The notes under the pieces were generated by a model. That model worked only from the letters and a program-made list of their open reading frames with translations. It made no database searches and had not been told where the DNA came from. 64,000 bases of DNA from Idiomarinaceae bacterium (GTDB taxonomy: Bacteria; Pseudomonadota; Gammaproteobacteria; Enterobacterales; Alteromonadaceae): the NCBI GenBank assembly GCA_002685255.1, contig NYWU01000038.1, positions 1-64,000 on the forward strand. The letters are read 5' to 3'. Each line of letters opens with the position of its first letter. Position 1 is the first letter of the stretch. Position numbers and translations under genes: made by a program. This document shows, one piece after another, positions 18,772 through 28,209 of this stretch.

Positions 18772-20123
18772 ACGGGCCGTTGATTGGCTTTGTCTCGGTA
18801 CATCGCCTGATCGGCGCGAATAAGGATATCCTTAACGCTACTTTCAGGCGCATTGAAGACTGCGACGCCAATACTAAGCGAGGGACGGATGCTGGCTTTA
18901 CCCCACGCCAATGCGCGCTGTTCAATTTTCTGTCTTAATGACTCAGCTAACCGTTGCGCGCTGTCCTCATTCTTAATGCGGTGCATAATCACGACAAACT
19001 CATCACCTCCTAATCGTGCGACGATATCAGTCATTCGCACGCCACTCAGGATCTCATGAGCGACCAATCTCAGTAATTGATCACCTGCCTCGTGCCCATA
19101 AGTATCATTGACTTCTTTAAAGCCATTGAGATCAATATTTACAACAGCAAAGGCTTGTCGCCCCTGATTAAGCTCCGTTAACTTATCTAAATGAGCCATA
19201 ACAAAACGGCGATTATATAAGCCCGTTAGCTCATCTTCATGAGCAAACCTACGCACCACACGATAAGATCGCCAGAGCGCGAAAACGGCCGCAAATATTA
19301 GAAAGCCAATCATTAGCAAACCAATACGCAGTGCCATTAATTGCCGAGACAAAGTGACCGGAATCTCTGTATCAAACTGAGCACCAACGACCCACTCACC
19401 ATTGGGGATATTAATGACCGAAGTGAAGTCGGTGTCTTCAAAAATCTGCTGGTCACCGAAAAACACCGCGCCCTCCATCCCTTCGGCATCAACACCTCGA
19501 ATAGCTACAGGTTCATCACTCAAGTCGGCAAACCCTGAAACCTCCATCAGCGAAGGATAATCGATAACTACACTGATACTCCCCCAGTAATCGTTGTTCA
19601 CCGGATAGTCATTAAAAACAGGAAACCGTGCTATTACAGCTTTACCACCCTGAACAAGCTCGAGTGGGCCAGATAAGAACACGTCTTGTAATTCACGTGC
19701 TTTTAAGACGGTGCGATATTGGTTGGGCGTTGACCTGAAATCAAGACCTATTGCACGCTCATTACCTTGTGGAGGGTAGTTCAGTAGAATAACATCATTA
19801 GGTGCAATACCCACGTTACGCACATGAGTTGACTTGCTCATCAACTTTTCACCTAACTCTGTCCAATTTTGTATGGCCAGTTGCGGGTCGATTGTGATCA
19901 CAGTGGCTAAGCTGTCAGCCAAAAACACGTCGCGAAATAACTCGGCCTCTAACTTTGACTTTGCCAAAGACACGACTTCGCGAAGTCGTTCGTTCTGCTT
20001 AGTAAGTTCGCGTTCTTTGAGCAAACCAACCACTGTACTCGTGGCTTGGTAAACAACCACAGAGTAAATTAGAAAAACAATAACACCGATAATATACTGC
20101 TTTTTCTTCACATCGACACCCAT
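18768..20123 (-). CDS. Membrane diguanylate cyclase with periplasmic sensor domain
   Basis: A 451-aa protein with TM1 (about 8-30), a roughly 230-residue periplasmic sensor of CHASE- or Cache-like character (about 35-262), TM2 (about 265-287) and a C-terminal GGDEF domain with intact ARLGGDEFVV. The periplasmic part contains IGLDFRSTPNQYRTV, which resembles CHASE sensors. It should synthesise c-di-GMP in response to an extracytoplasmic ligand. Single-gene unit. Confidence 0.88.
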   Translation of the reverse strand: MGVDVKKKQYIIGVIVFLIYSVVVYQATSTVVGLLKERELTKQNERLREVVSLAKSKLEAELFRDVFLADSLATVITIDPQLAIQNWTELGEKLMSKSTHVRNVGIAPNDVILLNYPPQGNERAIGLDFRSTPNQYRTVLKARELQDVFLSGPLELVQGGKAVIARFPVFNDYPVNNDYWGSISVVIDYPSLMEVSGFADLSDEPVAIRGVDAEGMEGAVFFGDQQIFEDTDFTSVINIPNGEWVVGAQFDTEIPVTLSRQLMALRIGLLMIGFLIFAAVFALWRSYRVVRRFAHEDELTGLYNRRFVMAHLDKLTELNQGRQAFAVVNIDLNGFKEVNDTYGHEAGDQLLRLVAHEILSGVRMTDIVARLGGDEFVVIMHRIKNEDSAQRLAESLRQKIEQRALAWGKASIRPSLSIGVAVFNAPESSVKDILIRADQAMYRDKANQRPV

Positions 20124-20229
20124 CGCTGGATTTAGAATAATTTAATATTTTTGAATCATACGTTCAAAAATAGCGAAAGGTCACCGTTATAACAAAAATT
20201 ATGGCGTGTAGTAAAATGTTGTTTTATTG

Positions 20230-20487
20230 TTAATCCAGGGTGGCAAGGCTCATCCAAATTGCCAAACTCGCGATGACAACCGCCGAGCTACCAATCCAAC
20301 GCGCACGGGTGGGCGTATGGGAAAACGCAATCAATGCAGCGCCTGTCAGCATTAGAAGAAAAGCCATAACGACAAAATCAATAGGCGTCCAGTTGACTTC
20401 TTCTGAAAACTGCATTGCCACTGCCGGAATAGCTAAAATGACCACAGTCACACACACCACAACCAACCATTTACTCGACTCTCGCAC
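20230..20487 (-). CDS. Small three-helix membrane protein
   Basis: An 85-aa protein with three predicted membrane helices (about 8-28, 36-57, 64-82). The GTG start at 20487 follows AGAGGA. It lies 18 nt after another small membrane protein gene on the same strand, so they are probably co-transcribed. Family not recognised. Confidence 0.7.
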   Translation of the reverse strand: MRESSKWLVVVCVTVVILAIPAVAMQFSEEVNWTPIDFVVMAFLLMLTGAALIAFSHTPTRARWIGSSAVVIASLAIWMSLATLD

Positions 20488-20505
20488 GGTATTTTCCTCT
20501 CAACG

Positions 20506-20700
20506 TTATTGACCGACAGACTTGTTCTTAAACACGATATAGCCTATTAACGTCAGTAACTGCACAATGATATAGCCAGCCATGGTGGGAAACGAGCCAT
20601 CTGCAAGCACCACCATGCCAAAAATGATTAGAGGGAAACAGACAATAAATAGTTCAAATAAAGCGCGTTTGACCCACGTGCCCTTTTCCTGTTCAGACAT
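20506..20700 (-). CDS. Small two-helix membrane protein
   Basis: A 64-aa protein starting MSEQEKGTWVKRALFELF with two membrane helices. A strong GGAGG lies 5 nt before the ATG. The cytoplasmic N-terminus resembles small DUF-type inner-membrane proteins that travel with three-helix partners such as the gene just downstream. No function is assignable. Confidence 0.75.
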   Translation of the reverse strand: MSEQEKGTWVKRALFELFIVCFPLIIFGMVVLADGSFPTMAGYIIVQLLTLIGYIVFKNKSVGQ

Positions 20701-20724
20701 AAAACCTCCAGTACGCTAAGCACT

Positions 20725-21015
20725 TCAATAACCTTTAAAAAAGCCCGCAATCTCTTTTCCTTTTGCGTGCTCACTTTGCGCTAAAAACAGTTGGTAGAGA
20801 TTATGTTTGATGAGCTTGCGTCGAAGCAAGAATAAATTGACAGAAATATAAGCGGTCAGCGTGAATAAGGTGAGACCAACGAGCAACATTGCTAATGTAA
20901 GCAGAGGAAGATGATAAGCGCTTAACAACAGCGTAAAAAACACCGCGCCGGATACTAAGCTCATTTCCCATTTAATGGCGCTAAGCGCTACTATTAAAAC
21001 TTTTAAGTTCAACAT
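20725..21015 (-). CDS. Small membrane protein, unknown function
   Basis: A 96-aa ORF with two predicted membrane helices (about 18-36 and 38-62) and a basic C-terminal tail (RRKLIKHNLYQLFLAQSEHAKG). The ribosome-binding site before the ATG is weak, so the start could be further in. It precedes two other small membrane-protein genes by 24 nt on the same strand and may form an operon with them. Confidence 0.55.
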   Translation of the reverse strand: MLNLKVLIVALSAIKWEMSLVSGAVFFTLLLSAYHLPLLTLAMLLVGLTLFTLTAYISVNLFLLRRKLIKHNLYQLFLAQSEHAKGKEIAGFFKGY

Positions 21016-21157
21016 ACGACATTATTGTTGTTTTTATTTAACGATTTAAACTTGTAAGCACCGCGTAAATGTCTGAACGATCACTTCAAACAGTGTTTAC
21101 ACTAAAATAACAATCATCCATATTGTAGGAATCAGATTACAAAATCAAGGATGTCCA

Positions 21158-21439
21158 ATGAATAAAATCATGTTTGTATTGGCACTGATCGCCAGTCTAT
21201 CAGCGTGTGAGAGTCATCAAGCTGAGCCCTATCAAAAAGACCGCTCGGTCGAATCTCGGGATGAATACAACGGCCTTGAAGGTATGGAGCAGTATCAAAA
21301 AGATGAAATTGAACGGATGAAAACCGATAAGTCCGAGGCCTGCCAACAAGCACAAATCGATCTCGCCGAAGCAGAAAGTGAGGGCGATACAAAACGCATC
21401 AAGCGTTTAAAAGCACTGGTAGAGGACGTGTGCAACTAA
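21158..21439 (+). CDS. Small lipoprotein
   Basis: A 93-aa protein with a signal peptide and lipobox LSAC (Cys17), then a charged helical region rich in Glu and Lys. AAGGA lies 7 nt before the ATG. It is expected to be lipid-anchored in the envelope. It sits just ahead of dgt but 70 nt away. No known family was recognised. Confidence 0.7.
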   Translation: MNKIMFVLALIASLSACESHQAEPYQKDRSVESRDEYNGLEGMEQYQKDEIERMKTDKSEACQQAQIDLAEAESEGDTKRIKRLKALVEDVCN

Positions 21440-21509
21440 CAATTGGCCCTTGCTTCGCGTTAAGCCGGCTGATACAACAAGGCTCTACTCAGTCAATAGT
21501 GGAGCCATT

Positions 21510-22985
21510 GTGAATTTAACTCGTCTCGTCGCCCGATTAAAAGCTGACCGTCCGTATTCTCGCAATGCCGGAGACTGGATCATTGCCGCCGAAAGCGACC
21601 GTGGCCGGATCATAAATTCTGCGGCGGTAAGGCGTCTACAACAAAAAACACAAGTATTCCCACTTGAGCGCAATGCCGCGGTGCGGAGTCGTTTAACGCA
21701 CTCTCTCGAAGTACAACAAAACGGCCGCTATATAACGCGTGAGATCGGCGAGCGGCTTAAACAAGCGCGCCACTTTGAGACGTTAGAAGAACAAGGCACC
21801 TCACCCCATGAATTGTTCCGAGTCATGGAGAGCTGCGTTGAAATGGCGTGCATCATGCATGATATCGGCAACCCTCCTTTTGGTCATTTTGGCGAGGCAG
21901 CAATAAGTAGCTGGTTTGCGACACATAATGATGAATTATTTGCCGGTTTCAATGAGCCCGACGCCGCTGATATTAAGAATGAATTGCAGAGTTTCGAAGG
22001 CAACGCGCAAGCGATTCGTTTAATTCACTCATTGATGAGTCTCAACCTAACCTACACACAGGTCGCCGCGGTATTGAAGTACACTCGTTTGGCAAGTCAG
22101 CCCAAGCCCAGTAAAAGCGACCCATTAAGTTATTTGGGTAAAAAACCCGGTTATTATCTAGCCGAGCAAGCACTGATCAATGATCTCTACCAAGTATTGG
22201 ATCTCCCACAAGGACATCGTCATTTCCTCAGCTACATAATGGAGGCGGCTGACGATATTTCTTACGGCATCGCGGATCTCGAAGATGCCGTCGAAAAACA
22301 CGTTCTTAACCGCGAACAAGTTGCCGAAGGCATTCGAGAGCACTTTAGCCGTTTAGGCGGCGATCCCGACAAAGCCGAACTTCTGTACAACGGTAAAGCG
22401 ATTTCGGTGAACGATATTTTAGCCAAAGCAAGCTACTACGCGGCAAAAGACAGCATTGATACAGACAACCAGTTTTTTATCTGGCTACGCGTCTATGTTC
22501 ACCATATTTTAGTCAATCACGCTGCGCAGCGCTTTATCGACAACTTTGACGCTGTGGTTGATGGTTACTTTAATGAAGCCTTACTCGAGGATGATAGCCC
22601 GGCCCACCGGCTTAGCGAAGCGCTGCAAAACCTCGCCTTCAAACGAGTATTTAATCAACCCGAAGTCGAACAACAAGAACTACGCGGTCATACCATTATT
22701 CTTGGCTTACTGGATATCTATGCCCCGCTGCTCAAACTCTCGACCGAAGACTTTCAAGGACTGGTGCGTGAGAAGGCTAAAATACAACGCGCTTATCCAC
22801 TAGCAAGCCGTTTATGTCATAAGCTATCAGGTAAACACGTGCGCGCTTATGTCAAAGCAACCGATACCGACGTTTCGCCACTTTGGGAACGCTACTATCG
22901 CTGTCGCTTAATTCAAGATTATATTAGCGGAATGACCGACCAGTTTGCATATGATGAATATCGTTCACTGCGCGTTATCGATTAA
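21510..22985 (+). CDS. dgt: Deoxyguanosinetriphosphate triphosphohydrolase (dGTPase)
   Basis: A 491-aa HD-domain enzyme that hydrolyses dGTP to deoxyguanosine and tripolyphosphate. It closely follows E. coli Dgt (505 aa): ESDRGRIINS, RRLQQKTQVFPLERNAAVR, the metal-binding RLTHSLEVQ and MHDIGNPPFGHFGEAAI. The HD metal ligands (H in THSLE, HD in MHDIG) are present. I moved the start to GTG at 21510, which has GGAG 5 nt upstream and begins MNLTRLVARL; the track's TTG at 21450 would add an unconserved tail. It is followed after 13 nt by a small periplasmic protein gene. Confidence 0.93.
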   Translation: MNLTRLVARLKADRPYSRNAGDWIIAAESDRGRIINSAAVRRLQQKTQVFPLERNAAVRSRLTHSLEVQQNGRYITREIGERLKQARHFETLEEQGTSPHELFRVMESCVEMACIMHDIGNPPFGHFGEAAISSWFATHNDELFAGFNEPDAADIKNELQSFEGNAQAIRLIHSLMSLNLTYTQVAAVLKYTRLASQPKPSKSDPLSYLGKKPGYYLAEQALINDLYQVLDLPQGHRHFLSYIMEAADDISYGIADLEDAVEKHVLNREQVAEGIREHFSRLGGDPDKAELLYNGKAISVNDILAKASYYAAKDSIDTDNQFFIWLRVYVHHILVNHAAQRFIDNFDAVVDGYFNEALLEDDSPAHRLSEALQNLAFKRVFNQPEVEQQELRGHTIILGLLDIYAPLLKLSTEDFQGLVREKAKIQRAYPLASRLCHKLSGKHVRAYVKATDTDVSPLWERYYRCRLIQDYISGMTDQFAYDEYRSLRVID

Positions 22986-22998
22986 ATGGAGAAAAAAA

Positions 22999-23346
22999 AT
23001 GAAACCCCTCATTAAGTCAGCACTTATCGCGCTACCATTATTCCTCGCCTCTGTTGCAGCACATGCAGATTACCGAGTCGATACCAAACTTTACCAAGCG
23101 GGCCAGCTTGTCGGAGCGCCCTCAATGGTGGTCAAGGCGAATCAGCCCGCTACCGTCAGCGTCAATTCCACTTACGATATTGAACTGATGCTCGAACCTT
23201 ATGACAGCCAACAAGTCCGCGTGACAGCGACTGTTAACTTGCACGGTATTCCGATGCGCCCCACCCTGTTGGTCGAATTGGGTAAACCCAATACGCTCAC
23301 TATTGGTGATAGACGCATGGAAGTAGTGGTCAACAAATCCCAGTAG
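22999..23346 (+). CDS. Small periplasmic protein
   Basis: About 115 aa, starting at MKPLIKSALIAL with GGAG 8 nt upstream; the track's longer start lies inside dgt. A signal peptide (cleavage after AHA, about residue 22) leads to a beta-rich domain without Cys. It may be co-transcribed with dgt. The sequence (DYRVDTKLYQAGQLVGAPSM) is reminiscent of small exported proteins seen near secretion or envelope genes; no confident family. Confidence 0.65.
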   Translation: MKPLIKSALIALPLFLASVAAHADYRVDTKLYQAGQLVGAPSMVVKANQPATVSVNSTYDIELMLEPYDSQQVRVTATVNLHGIPMRPTLLVELGKPNTLTIGDRRMEVVVNKSQ

Positions 23347-23360
23347 CTGCAAACGTTGGT

Positions 23361-23383
23361 GTCGCGCGTAACGCGCGACCTAC
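23361..23383. repeat. Single type A REP-like palindrome
   Basis: GTCGCGCGT/ACGCGCGAC followed by CTAC, which reads GTAG on the minus strand. Its GTAG supplies the TAG stop of the leftward HAD phosphatase gene. This is an isolated member of the repeat family that is dense beyond 51 kb. Confidence 0.85.
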
Positions 23384-24159
23384 CATGAGCCGTACATTGG
23401 ATTAGGTAAAATAACGATATCCTTGCCAAAACGAGGCAATAAGACGTTCGGATCCGCAGACGCTTGTGTAGTTTGCGCAATGTCTTCAATATTGTCGCCT
23501 ACTTGCATCACAATATTATGCGGCTGTGACCATTCGGTCGCAGGCTTCACAGAGGGGCTATAACAGTCGACATCGCCGCTCGATAGTTGCTGACGACGTA
23601 AATCTTTGTCATTCACAATCGCCTGCCCATCAACCGCTTCTTTATCCGCTTGGCTGCGCCCCATCAAGCACGTATTGTCGGCATTTATGGGCAGCCCCAT
23701 GGCCAGTAAGTTTTGCCAAGTGTAATTATCTAACTGCTTATCTCGGTTAGTCACTAAGGCTACTTTGCCCCCCGCACTCACCACTGACGTAATAAAGTCA
23801 CTCGCTCCTGGCACCAGTTTCGCTTGTTTACTTTTGACCCACTGATTCCAGCTCGCTGTCGAATACGATTGTCCGGTTTGACTCAGCATGGCCTGATAAC
23901 CGCTGTTATCCAATACCGTCTCATCAACATCCATCACCACAACCCAGTTTGTCGGTAGCTCACGCTGCATAAGCTGTAACGCTGCGTCTCGGTATATGGC
24001 TCGAGTGATGAGTGGATATTCTTGGCTTTGCGTTTGCCACTTTACTGACGGAGGCAAAACGGTCGACGCCGAGCTTCCCTCATGGTTGGGCTTTGTACTA
24101 CAGGCTCCCAGTAAAGTTAGACTTAAAGTGGTTACCAGGGCCGTTACAGTTAGTCGCAC
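23380..24159 (-). CDS. Lipoprotein HAD-family acid phosphatase (e(P4)-like)
   Basis: A 259-aa exported lipoprotein (lipobox LGAC, Cys20). It has the HAD catalytic motif DVDETVLDN (Asp nucleophile), a Thr/Asn motif VALVTNRDK, a conserved Lys region and the final acidic motif MQVGDNIED. The layout matches class C acid phosphatases/5'-nucleotidases of the e(P4)/OlpA type, which dephosphorylate nucleotides at the outer membrane so nucleosides can be taken up. GTG start with AGGAG 6 nt upstream. The stop TAG is the foot of a REP palindrome. Confidence 0.87.
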   Translation of the reverse strand: MRLTVTALVTTLSLTLLGACSTKPNHEGSSASTVLPPSVKWQTQSQEYPLITRAIYRDAALQLMQRELPTNWVVVMDVDETVLDNSGYQAMLSQTGQSYSTASWNQWVKSKQAKLVPGASDFITSVVSAGGKVALVTNRDKQLDNYTWQNLLAMGLPINADNTCLMGRSQADKEAVDGQAIVNDKDLRRQQLSSGDVDCYSPSVKPATEWSQPHNIVMQVGDNIEDIAQTTQASADPNVLLPRFGKDIVILPNPMYGSW

Positions 24160-24209
24160 AACATTCTCCTTTTAGAAAAGCGAGGTCGCATTATCCACCG
24201 AGCAAAAAT

Positions 24210-25385
24210 CTAGCGCAATACAACGCGGTTACGTCCAGCCTTCTTGGCGCTGTAAAGATTTTCGTCAGCACGCTTTAATATCGCTTCAGCAGTATCATTT
24301 TTCGCCCGCACGGTGGCCCCCAAGCTGATGGTCACTTTAATGTGTTTATTCTGGACTTTACGTTGGCCTCGTTGTTGCTTGCCTTCATTGCCACGCTTGG
24401 GGCGGCTGGCATCACGTATCGAGAGCGGATAACTCGCCACTGCCTTGCGTACCTCTTCGAGCTGCGCCTTTAACCGCGCCTGATCGTTATGGGCGAAGAC
24501 TAAGGTGAACTCTTCCCCACCATAGCGATACGCTTTAAGTCCTTTTTGCTCAGCAAGAATTCGCCCGAGCAGACGCAACACCTGGTCACCAACATCATGA
24601 CCATACTTATCATTAAACTTTTTAAAATGATCAACATCGAGCATACATACTGCACTGCGTCGCTTAAGGTGTTGCAGTTGACTCATTAAGGCTCTTCTCT
24701 GCGGCAGGCCAGTTAGTTCGTCAATATAAGCTAAACGCAACAGTTGGTCTGCTAGGGCAACAATCAATCCTGTCGCTGCCACAATCACAGTCCAACTCAA
24801 CGCATCGGACGCAGACCCAGTTAACAACAGCGCCATCATGACCAACCACGCGGCCCATTGCGCCCACCGATAGGCGGCTGATACTTGATACATCAGGAAC
24901 GTTGCCCAAGTTGCCGCAATTGCCAAGACAAACAAGCCGTACGCTAACTGCGGGTAGTCATCGCGCAAAGCGGCGGTCATTAACCAATGCGAAGGATTCA
25001 AAGCGGCGATGGCCGCCCCTAGCGGCGGCCATAACAAACCCAGTGGCAAGCCAAGTAATAGAATGAATAAGCCTTTACCTGCCCATGTTCTTAACGAAGG
25101 TATTGGGGCGAAACTCAACAACAAGCTCGATAACACCCACCAAATGGGTAGTGCATTGACCGCATCACTGTGCTCGGCCAGATAAAAAGCGCCAGCATTG
25201 CCCGCCAGCCACGCTGCCCAGTGCGTCCATCGCCACTGTCGAAAAAACAAAGTAAGTAGTAAAAACACACCAATAGCACCGCTCACAACTTGAGCGGTCG
25301 AGAAGGGCAACGCAGGTAACCAATGCGGAAATAAACAGCCAACAAATAACCAAACTAATGCGGGTAAAACGGCCAGCAACGCCAA
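24210..25385 (-). CDS. Multi-helix membrane diguanylate cyclase
   Basis: A 391-aa protein. About eight membrane helices form the N-terminal 230 residues (a MASE-like membrane sensor), followed by a GGDEF domain with active-site motif YGGEEF. An insertion rich in Arg/Lys/Gln (SRPKRGNEGKQQRGQRK) interrupts the GGDEF domain before its final beta strands. The TTG start at 25385 has GGGAG upstream. Predicted to make c-di-GMP. Confidence 0.82.
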   Translation of the reverse strand: MALLAVLPALVWLFVGCLFPHWLPALPFSTAQVVSGAIGVFLLLTLFFRQWRWTHWAAWLAGNAGAFYLAEHSDAVNALPIWWVLSSLLLSFAPIPSLRTWAGKGLFILLLGLPLGLLWPPLGAAIAALNPSHWLMTAALRDDYPQLAYGLFVLAIAATWATFLMYQVSAAYRWAQWAAWLVMMALLLTGSASDALSWTVIVAATGLIVALADQLLRLAYIDELTGLPQRRALMSQLQHLKRRSAVCMLDVDHFKKFNDKYGHDVGDQVLRLLGRILAEQKGLKAYRYGGEEFTLVFAHNDQARLKAQLEEVRKAVASYPLSIRDASRPKRGNEGKQQRGQRKVQNKHIKVTISLGATVRAKNDTAEAILKRADENLYSAKKAGRNRVVLR

Positions 25386-25480
25386 TGTGTACTCCCTTCA
25401 GCGGCTTGTTATGAGTTTTTTATTATTGTACGTTTATTCAGGAGTTATTACCAACACACGCCTGTCGATATCAACCTTAT

Positions 25481-26356
25481 TTAGCGTTGTAAACTTGTTT
25501 CAATATAACGCATCACCCGCGAAATGCGCCGGGGCAGCTTCGCAGTTTTACGCGTCACACAGTAGATGGGTTCAGCCACAGGCTGTGGTAATCGATGAAT
25601 ATTAAAAGACTCGCCGCCTTGCGATTGCTCCACCGCAAACTCTGGTAATACGGTAAAACCCAGCCCACGTTTAACTGGCTCAAGAATCAAGTTAATTTGA
25701 TTTGAGAACCCGCGTTTTTTAAATTCACTCATATGAGAGAACTCATTAAAATTTTGGCTCAGTAACAAGTTTCCGTGATGATAACCATCGGGGTGGTCAA
25801 TAAAGCCCAAACATTGCAATGTTGAAAAGTCAATCTCCTGAGTGATTGGCGGCGTAATTAACAGCAATTGCTCTTGACTCAGTTGCGTAAATCTCAGCCC
25901 CTCTGCTATCGGGGCCTGGGTCATCAAACCGATATCCACTTGTTTGTCAGTAATACGAGCCTCAATGTCCGCATTAGGCGCAAAGCGATAATCGATGACT
26001 AAATCTGGAACATCCATTTGTAACGTCAGCAACGCATCGTATAACTTCAACCCAACGCTCCCAGGCGACATAACCCTGACCTCTCCACGGTCATCGGGGT
26101 CCTCTGATATCCACTGTGGCAAAGATTCCAGTTGCTCTACCAAGTCCGACGCCGTCAGCAGTAAGCGCTGCCCTGCCTCCGTTAACTCAAATGCGTGATG
26201 ATGCCGCTCAATAAGCGAGATCTCTAGCTGCTGCTCGAGCTTCTTGATGTGTTGGCTCACCCCCGACTGCGTCATAAACAATAGTTCAGCAGTGCGCGTG
26301 AAGTGTTGTGTATTCGCCAAGGTCACAAACGTACGCAACCAAATTGGATTAACCAT
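25481..26356 (-). CDS. LysR-family transcriptional regulator
   Basis: A 291-aa LysR protein with N-terminal HTH (WLRTFVTLANTQHFTRTAELLFMTQSGVSQHI) and effector domain. It is divergent from a glyoxalase-fold (VOC) gene across about 93 bp, so that gene is the likely target. The hydrophobic effector pocket cannot be assigned a ligand. Confidence 0.85.
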   Translation of the reverse strand: MVNPIWLRTFVTLANTQHFTRTAELLFMTQSGVSQHIKKLEQQLEISLIERHHHAFELTEAGQRLLLTASDLVEQLESLPQWISEDPDDRGEVRVMSPGSVGLKLYDALLTLQMDVPDLVIDYRFAPNADIEARITDKQVDIGLMTQAPIAEGLRFTQLSQEQLLLITPPITQEIDFSTLQCLGFIDHPDGYHHGNLLLSQNFNEFSHMSEFKKRGFSNQINLILEPVKRGLGFTVLPEFAVEQSQGGESFNIHRLPQPVAEPIYCVTRKTAKLPRRISRVMRYIETSLQR

Positions 26357-26449
26357 AACAATACGTAATCAATTTAATGAAAAACAATAATTTCACATAA
26401 TGACAGGTTGTTTTGTAACCTACAAGCGTCAAAAACACAGGAGGTAGCA

Positions 26450-26950
26450 ATGAGCAACGTATTTCCCAGAACTTTCTCACACATTGGATTATCTGTTCCG
26501 GATCTCGATAAAGCGGTAAAGTTTTATACTGAAGTACTCGGCTGGTATCTAATAATGAAGCCCACGGAAATTACCGAAGACCAGAGTCCGATTGGTGAAA
26601 TGTGTACCGACGTATTTGGAAAAGGATGGCAGCGATTCCGTATTGCCCACCTATCAACGGGTGATCGTATAGGCGTAGAGATTTTTGAGTTTGATAACCA
26701 GCAGAATCCAGAGGACAACTTCGAATATTGGAAAACCGGTATTTTTCACTTCTGCGTACAAGATCCCAATTTAGAGGAGCTTGCAGAACGTATCGTTGAG
26801 GCTGGCGGTAAAAAACGGATGGAGAAGCCCCGCTACTATTATCCAGGCGAAAAGCCTTACCGTATGATTTATATGGAAGACCCGTTTGGCAACATCTTAG
26901 AAATTTATAGTCACAGCTATGAATTAACTTACAGTGATGGCGCTTACTAA
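26450..26950 (+). CDS. VOC-family (glyoxalase/dioxygenase-fold) protein
   Basis: About 166 aa, starting MSNVFPRTFSHIGLSVPDLDKAV with AGGAGG 5 nt upstream. Two beta-alpha-beta-beta-beta modules are visible; likely metal ligands are the His in FSHIGL, His in GIFHFCV and Glu in GNILEIYSH. This set matches single-domain VOC enzymes such as lactoylglutathione-lyase-like and ring-cleavage proteins. Regulated probably by the divergent LysR. Its stop overlaps the M23 peptidase stop. Confidence 0.82.
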   Translation: MSNVFPRTFSHIGLSVPDLDKAVKFYTEVLGWYLIMKPTEITEDQSPIGEMCTDVFGKGWQRFRIAHLSTGDRIGVEIFEFDNQQNPEDNFEYWKTGIFHFCVQDPNLEELAERIVEAGGKKRMEKPRYYYPGEKPYRMIYMEDPFGNILEIYSHSYELTYSDGAY

Positions 26951-28209
26951 GGCGCCAAGCTGGCTAATTGACTGTCCGCGGATTTAAGTTGTGCCAGTTG
27001 TTGTTTAAACCCCTCGAGTGCAGCGCCTTGCAGCCGCGCTTGAGCGGGTGCTTTTATATCTAACGGATTAATCGCACGACCATTATGGTGCACTTCGTAA
27101 TGCAAATGTCGACCTGCTGACAAACCCGTCTTACCCAAATAGCCGATCACATCGCCCTGCTTTACATGATCACCCGGCTTCAGGTCATCAGCGAAATCAT
27201 TCAGATGCGCGTATAAGGTCTCATAACCATCACCGTGATCGATGACCACCGCATTACCAAAGCTACCATAGCGGTTTGCACGTTTAACCACACCGCGACC
27301 AGCCGCCATTATCGGGGTGCCTATCGGTGCGCTAAAATCAATTCCTTTATGCATGCGATCATAGCCCAATACAGGGTGATGACGGTTACCATAATACGAT
27401 GAAAGTCGCGCACCATTGAGCGGCGTTTTCAACAAAAAGCTTTGTGCCAAACGCCCATCGGGAAAGTAGAATGCACCTTTGTAGCGCACTAAGCGATAAT
27501 CTTCGCCCGAATTGGTAAAACGTAGATAGATTAACAGAAGCGGGTTTTGCAAATGACTGAACAATGACTTAAATGATGTCACTTCAGTGCGCTCAAAGCG
27601 CACTTCCATCAAATCGCCGGGCTGCACCTGGCGCTGAAAATCAACAAAATGCGAAAGTGCCATCACTGAACTATTGATCACACCATTGGGGATGCCATTT
27701 TGCTCAGCATCTTGATAAAGACTGTTGTGAATAATCAGGTCGTGTTCTTCGGCGAGCTGCTCGGTAGGCACATGCAATAGCTCAACATGCCAATCACCCT
27801 CAACGTAGGTCGCTTGCACCAACTCGCCATATTCCCGCGCCAAGCGAATGCGGTGCTGACCCGGTTTAGGATGGCTGATCTCAATATTCACTCCGGTTTG
27901 CAACTGACCCAGATCGATAATAGGTTCAGCGCTCATCGCTAATAAAGCAACCTGACGTTGAGAAATACCTTGGCCACCCAATAATGTGGTTAGGTTTTGT
28001 CCGTTCTGTAACTTCACGATACGCCCGGTGCGCGAAGAACGAATATAACGGCGCTCTAATGCGCTCAACTCACCGTGGTCGGCTTCAAGCTCAGCACTGA
28101 AAGGCGTGAGAGGTTGGGGCACCAATGCGGTATTCTGTGTTGGACTATCGAGTAACCAAACGCCAATAATCGTAACCAGTAGTACCGTTAGAATCAGTCT
28201 AATATTCAA
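26947..28209 (-). CDS. M23-family peptidoglycan endopeptidase (MepM-like)
   Basis: A 420-aa envelope protein. An N-terminal membrane anchor (residues 4-20) is followed by an OapA/LysM-like region (about 60-210) and a C-terminal LytM domain with zinc motifs HKGIDFSAP (HxxxD), and HLHYEVHHNG (HxH). MepM-type enzymes cut D,D cross-links in peptidoglycan during wall growth. The full catalytic ligand set is present, so it is likely active rather than an NlpD/EnvC-type activator. Single gene. Confidence 0.9.
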   Translation of the reverse strand: MNIRLILTVLLVTIIGVWLLDSPTQNTALVPQPLTPFSAELEADHGELSALERRYIRSSRTGRIVKLQNGQNLTTLLGGQGISQRQVALLAMSAEPIIDLGQLQTGVNIEISHPKPGQHRIRLAREYGELVQATYVEGDWHVELLHVPTEQLAEEHDLIIHNSLYQDAEQNGIPNGVINSSVMALSHFVDFQRQVQPGDLMEVRFERTEVTSFKSLFSHLQNPLLLIYLRFTNSGEDYRLVRYKGAFYFPDGRLAQSFLLKTPLNGARLSSYYGNRHHPVLGYDRMHKGIDFSAPIGTPIMAAGRGVVKRANRYGSFGNAVVIDHGDGYETLYAHLNDFADDLKPGDHVKQGDVIGYLGKTGLSAGRHLHYEVHHNGRAINPLDIKAPAQARLQGAALEGFKQQLAQLKSADSQLASLAP

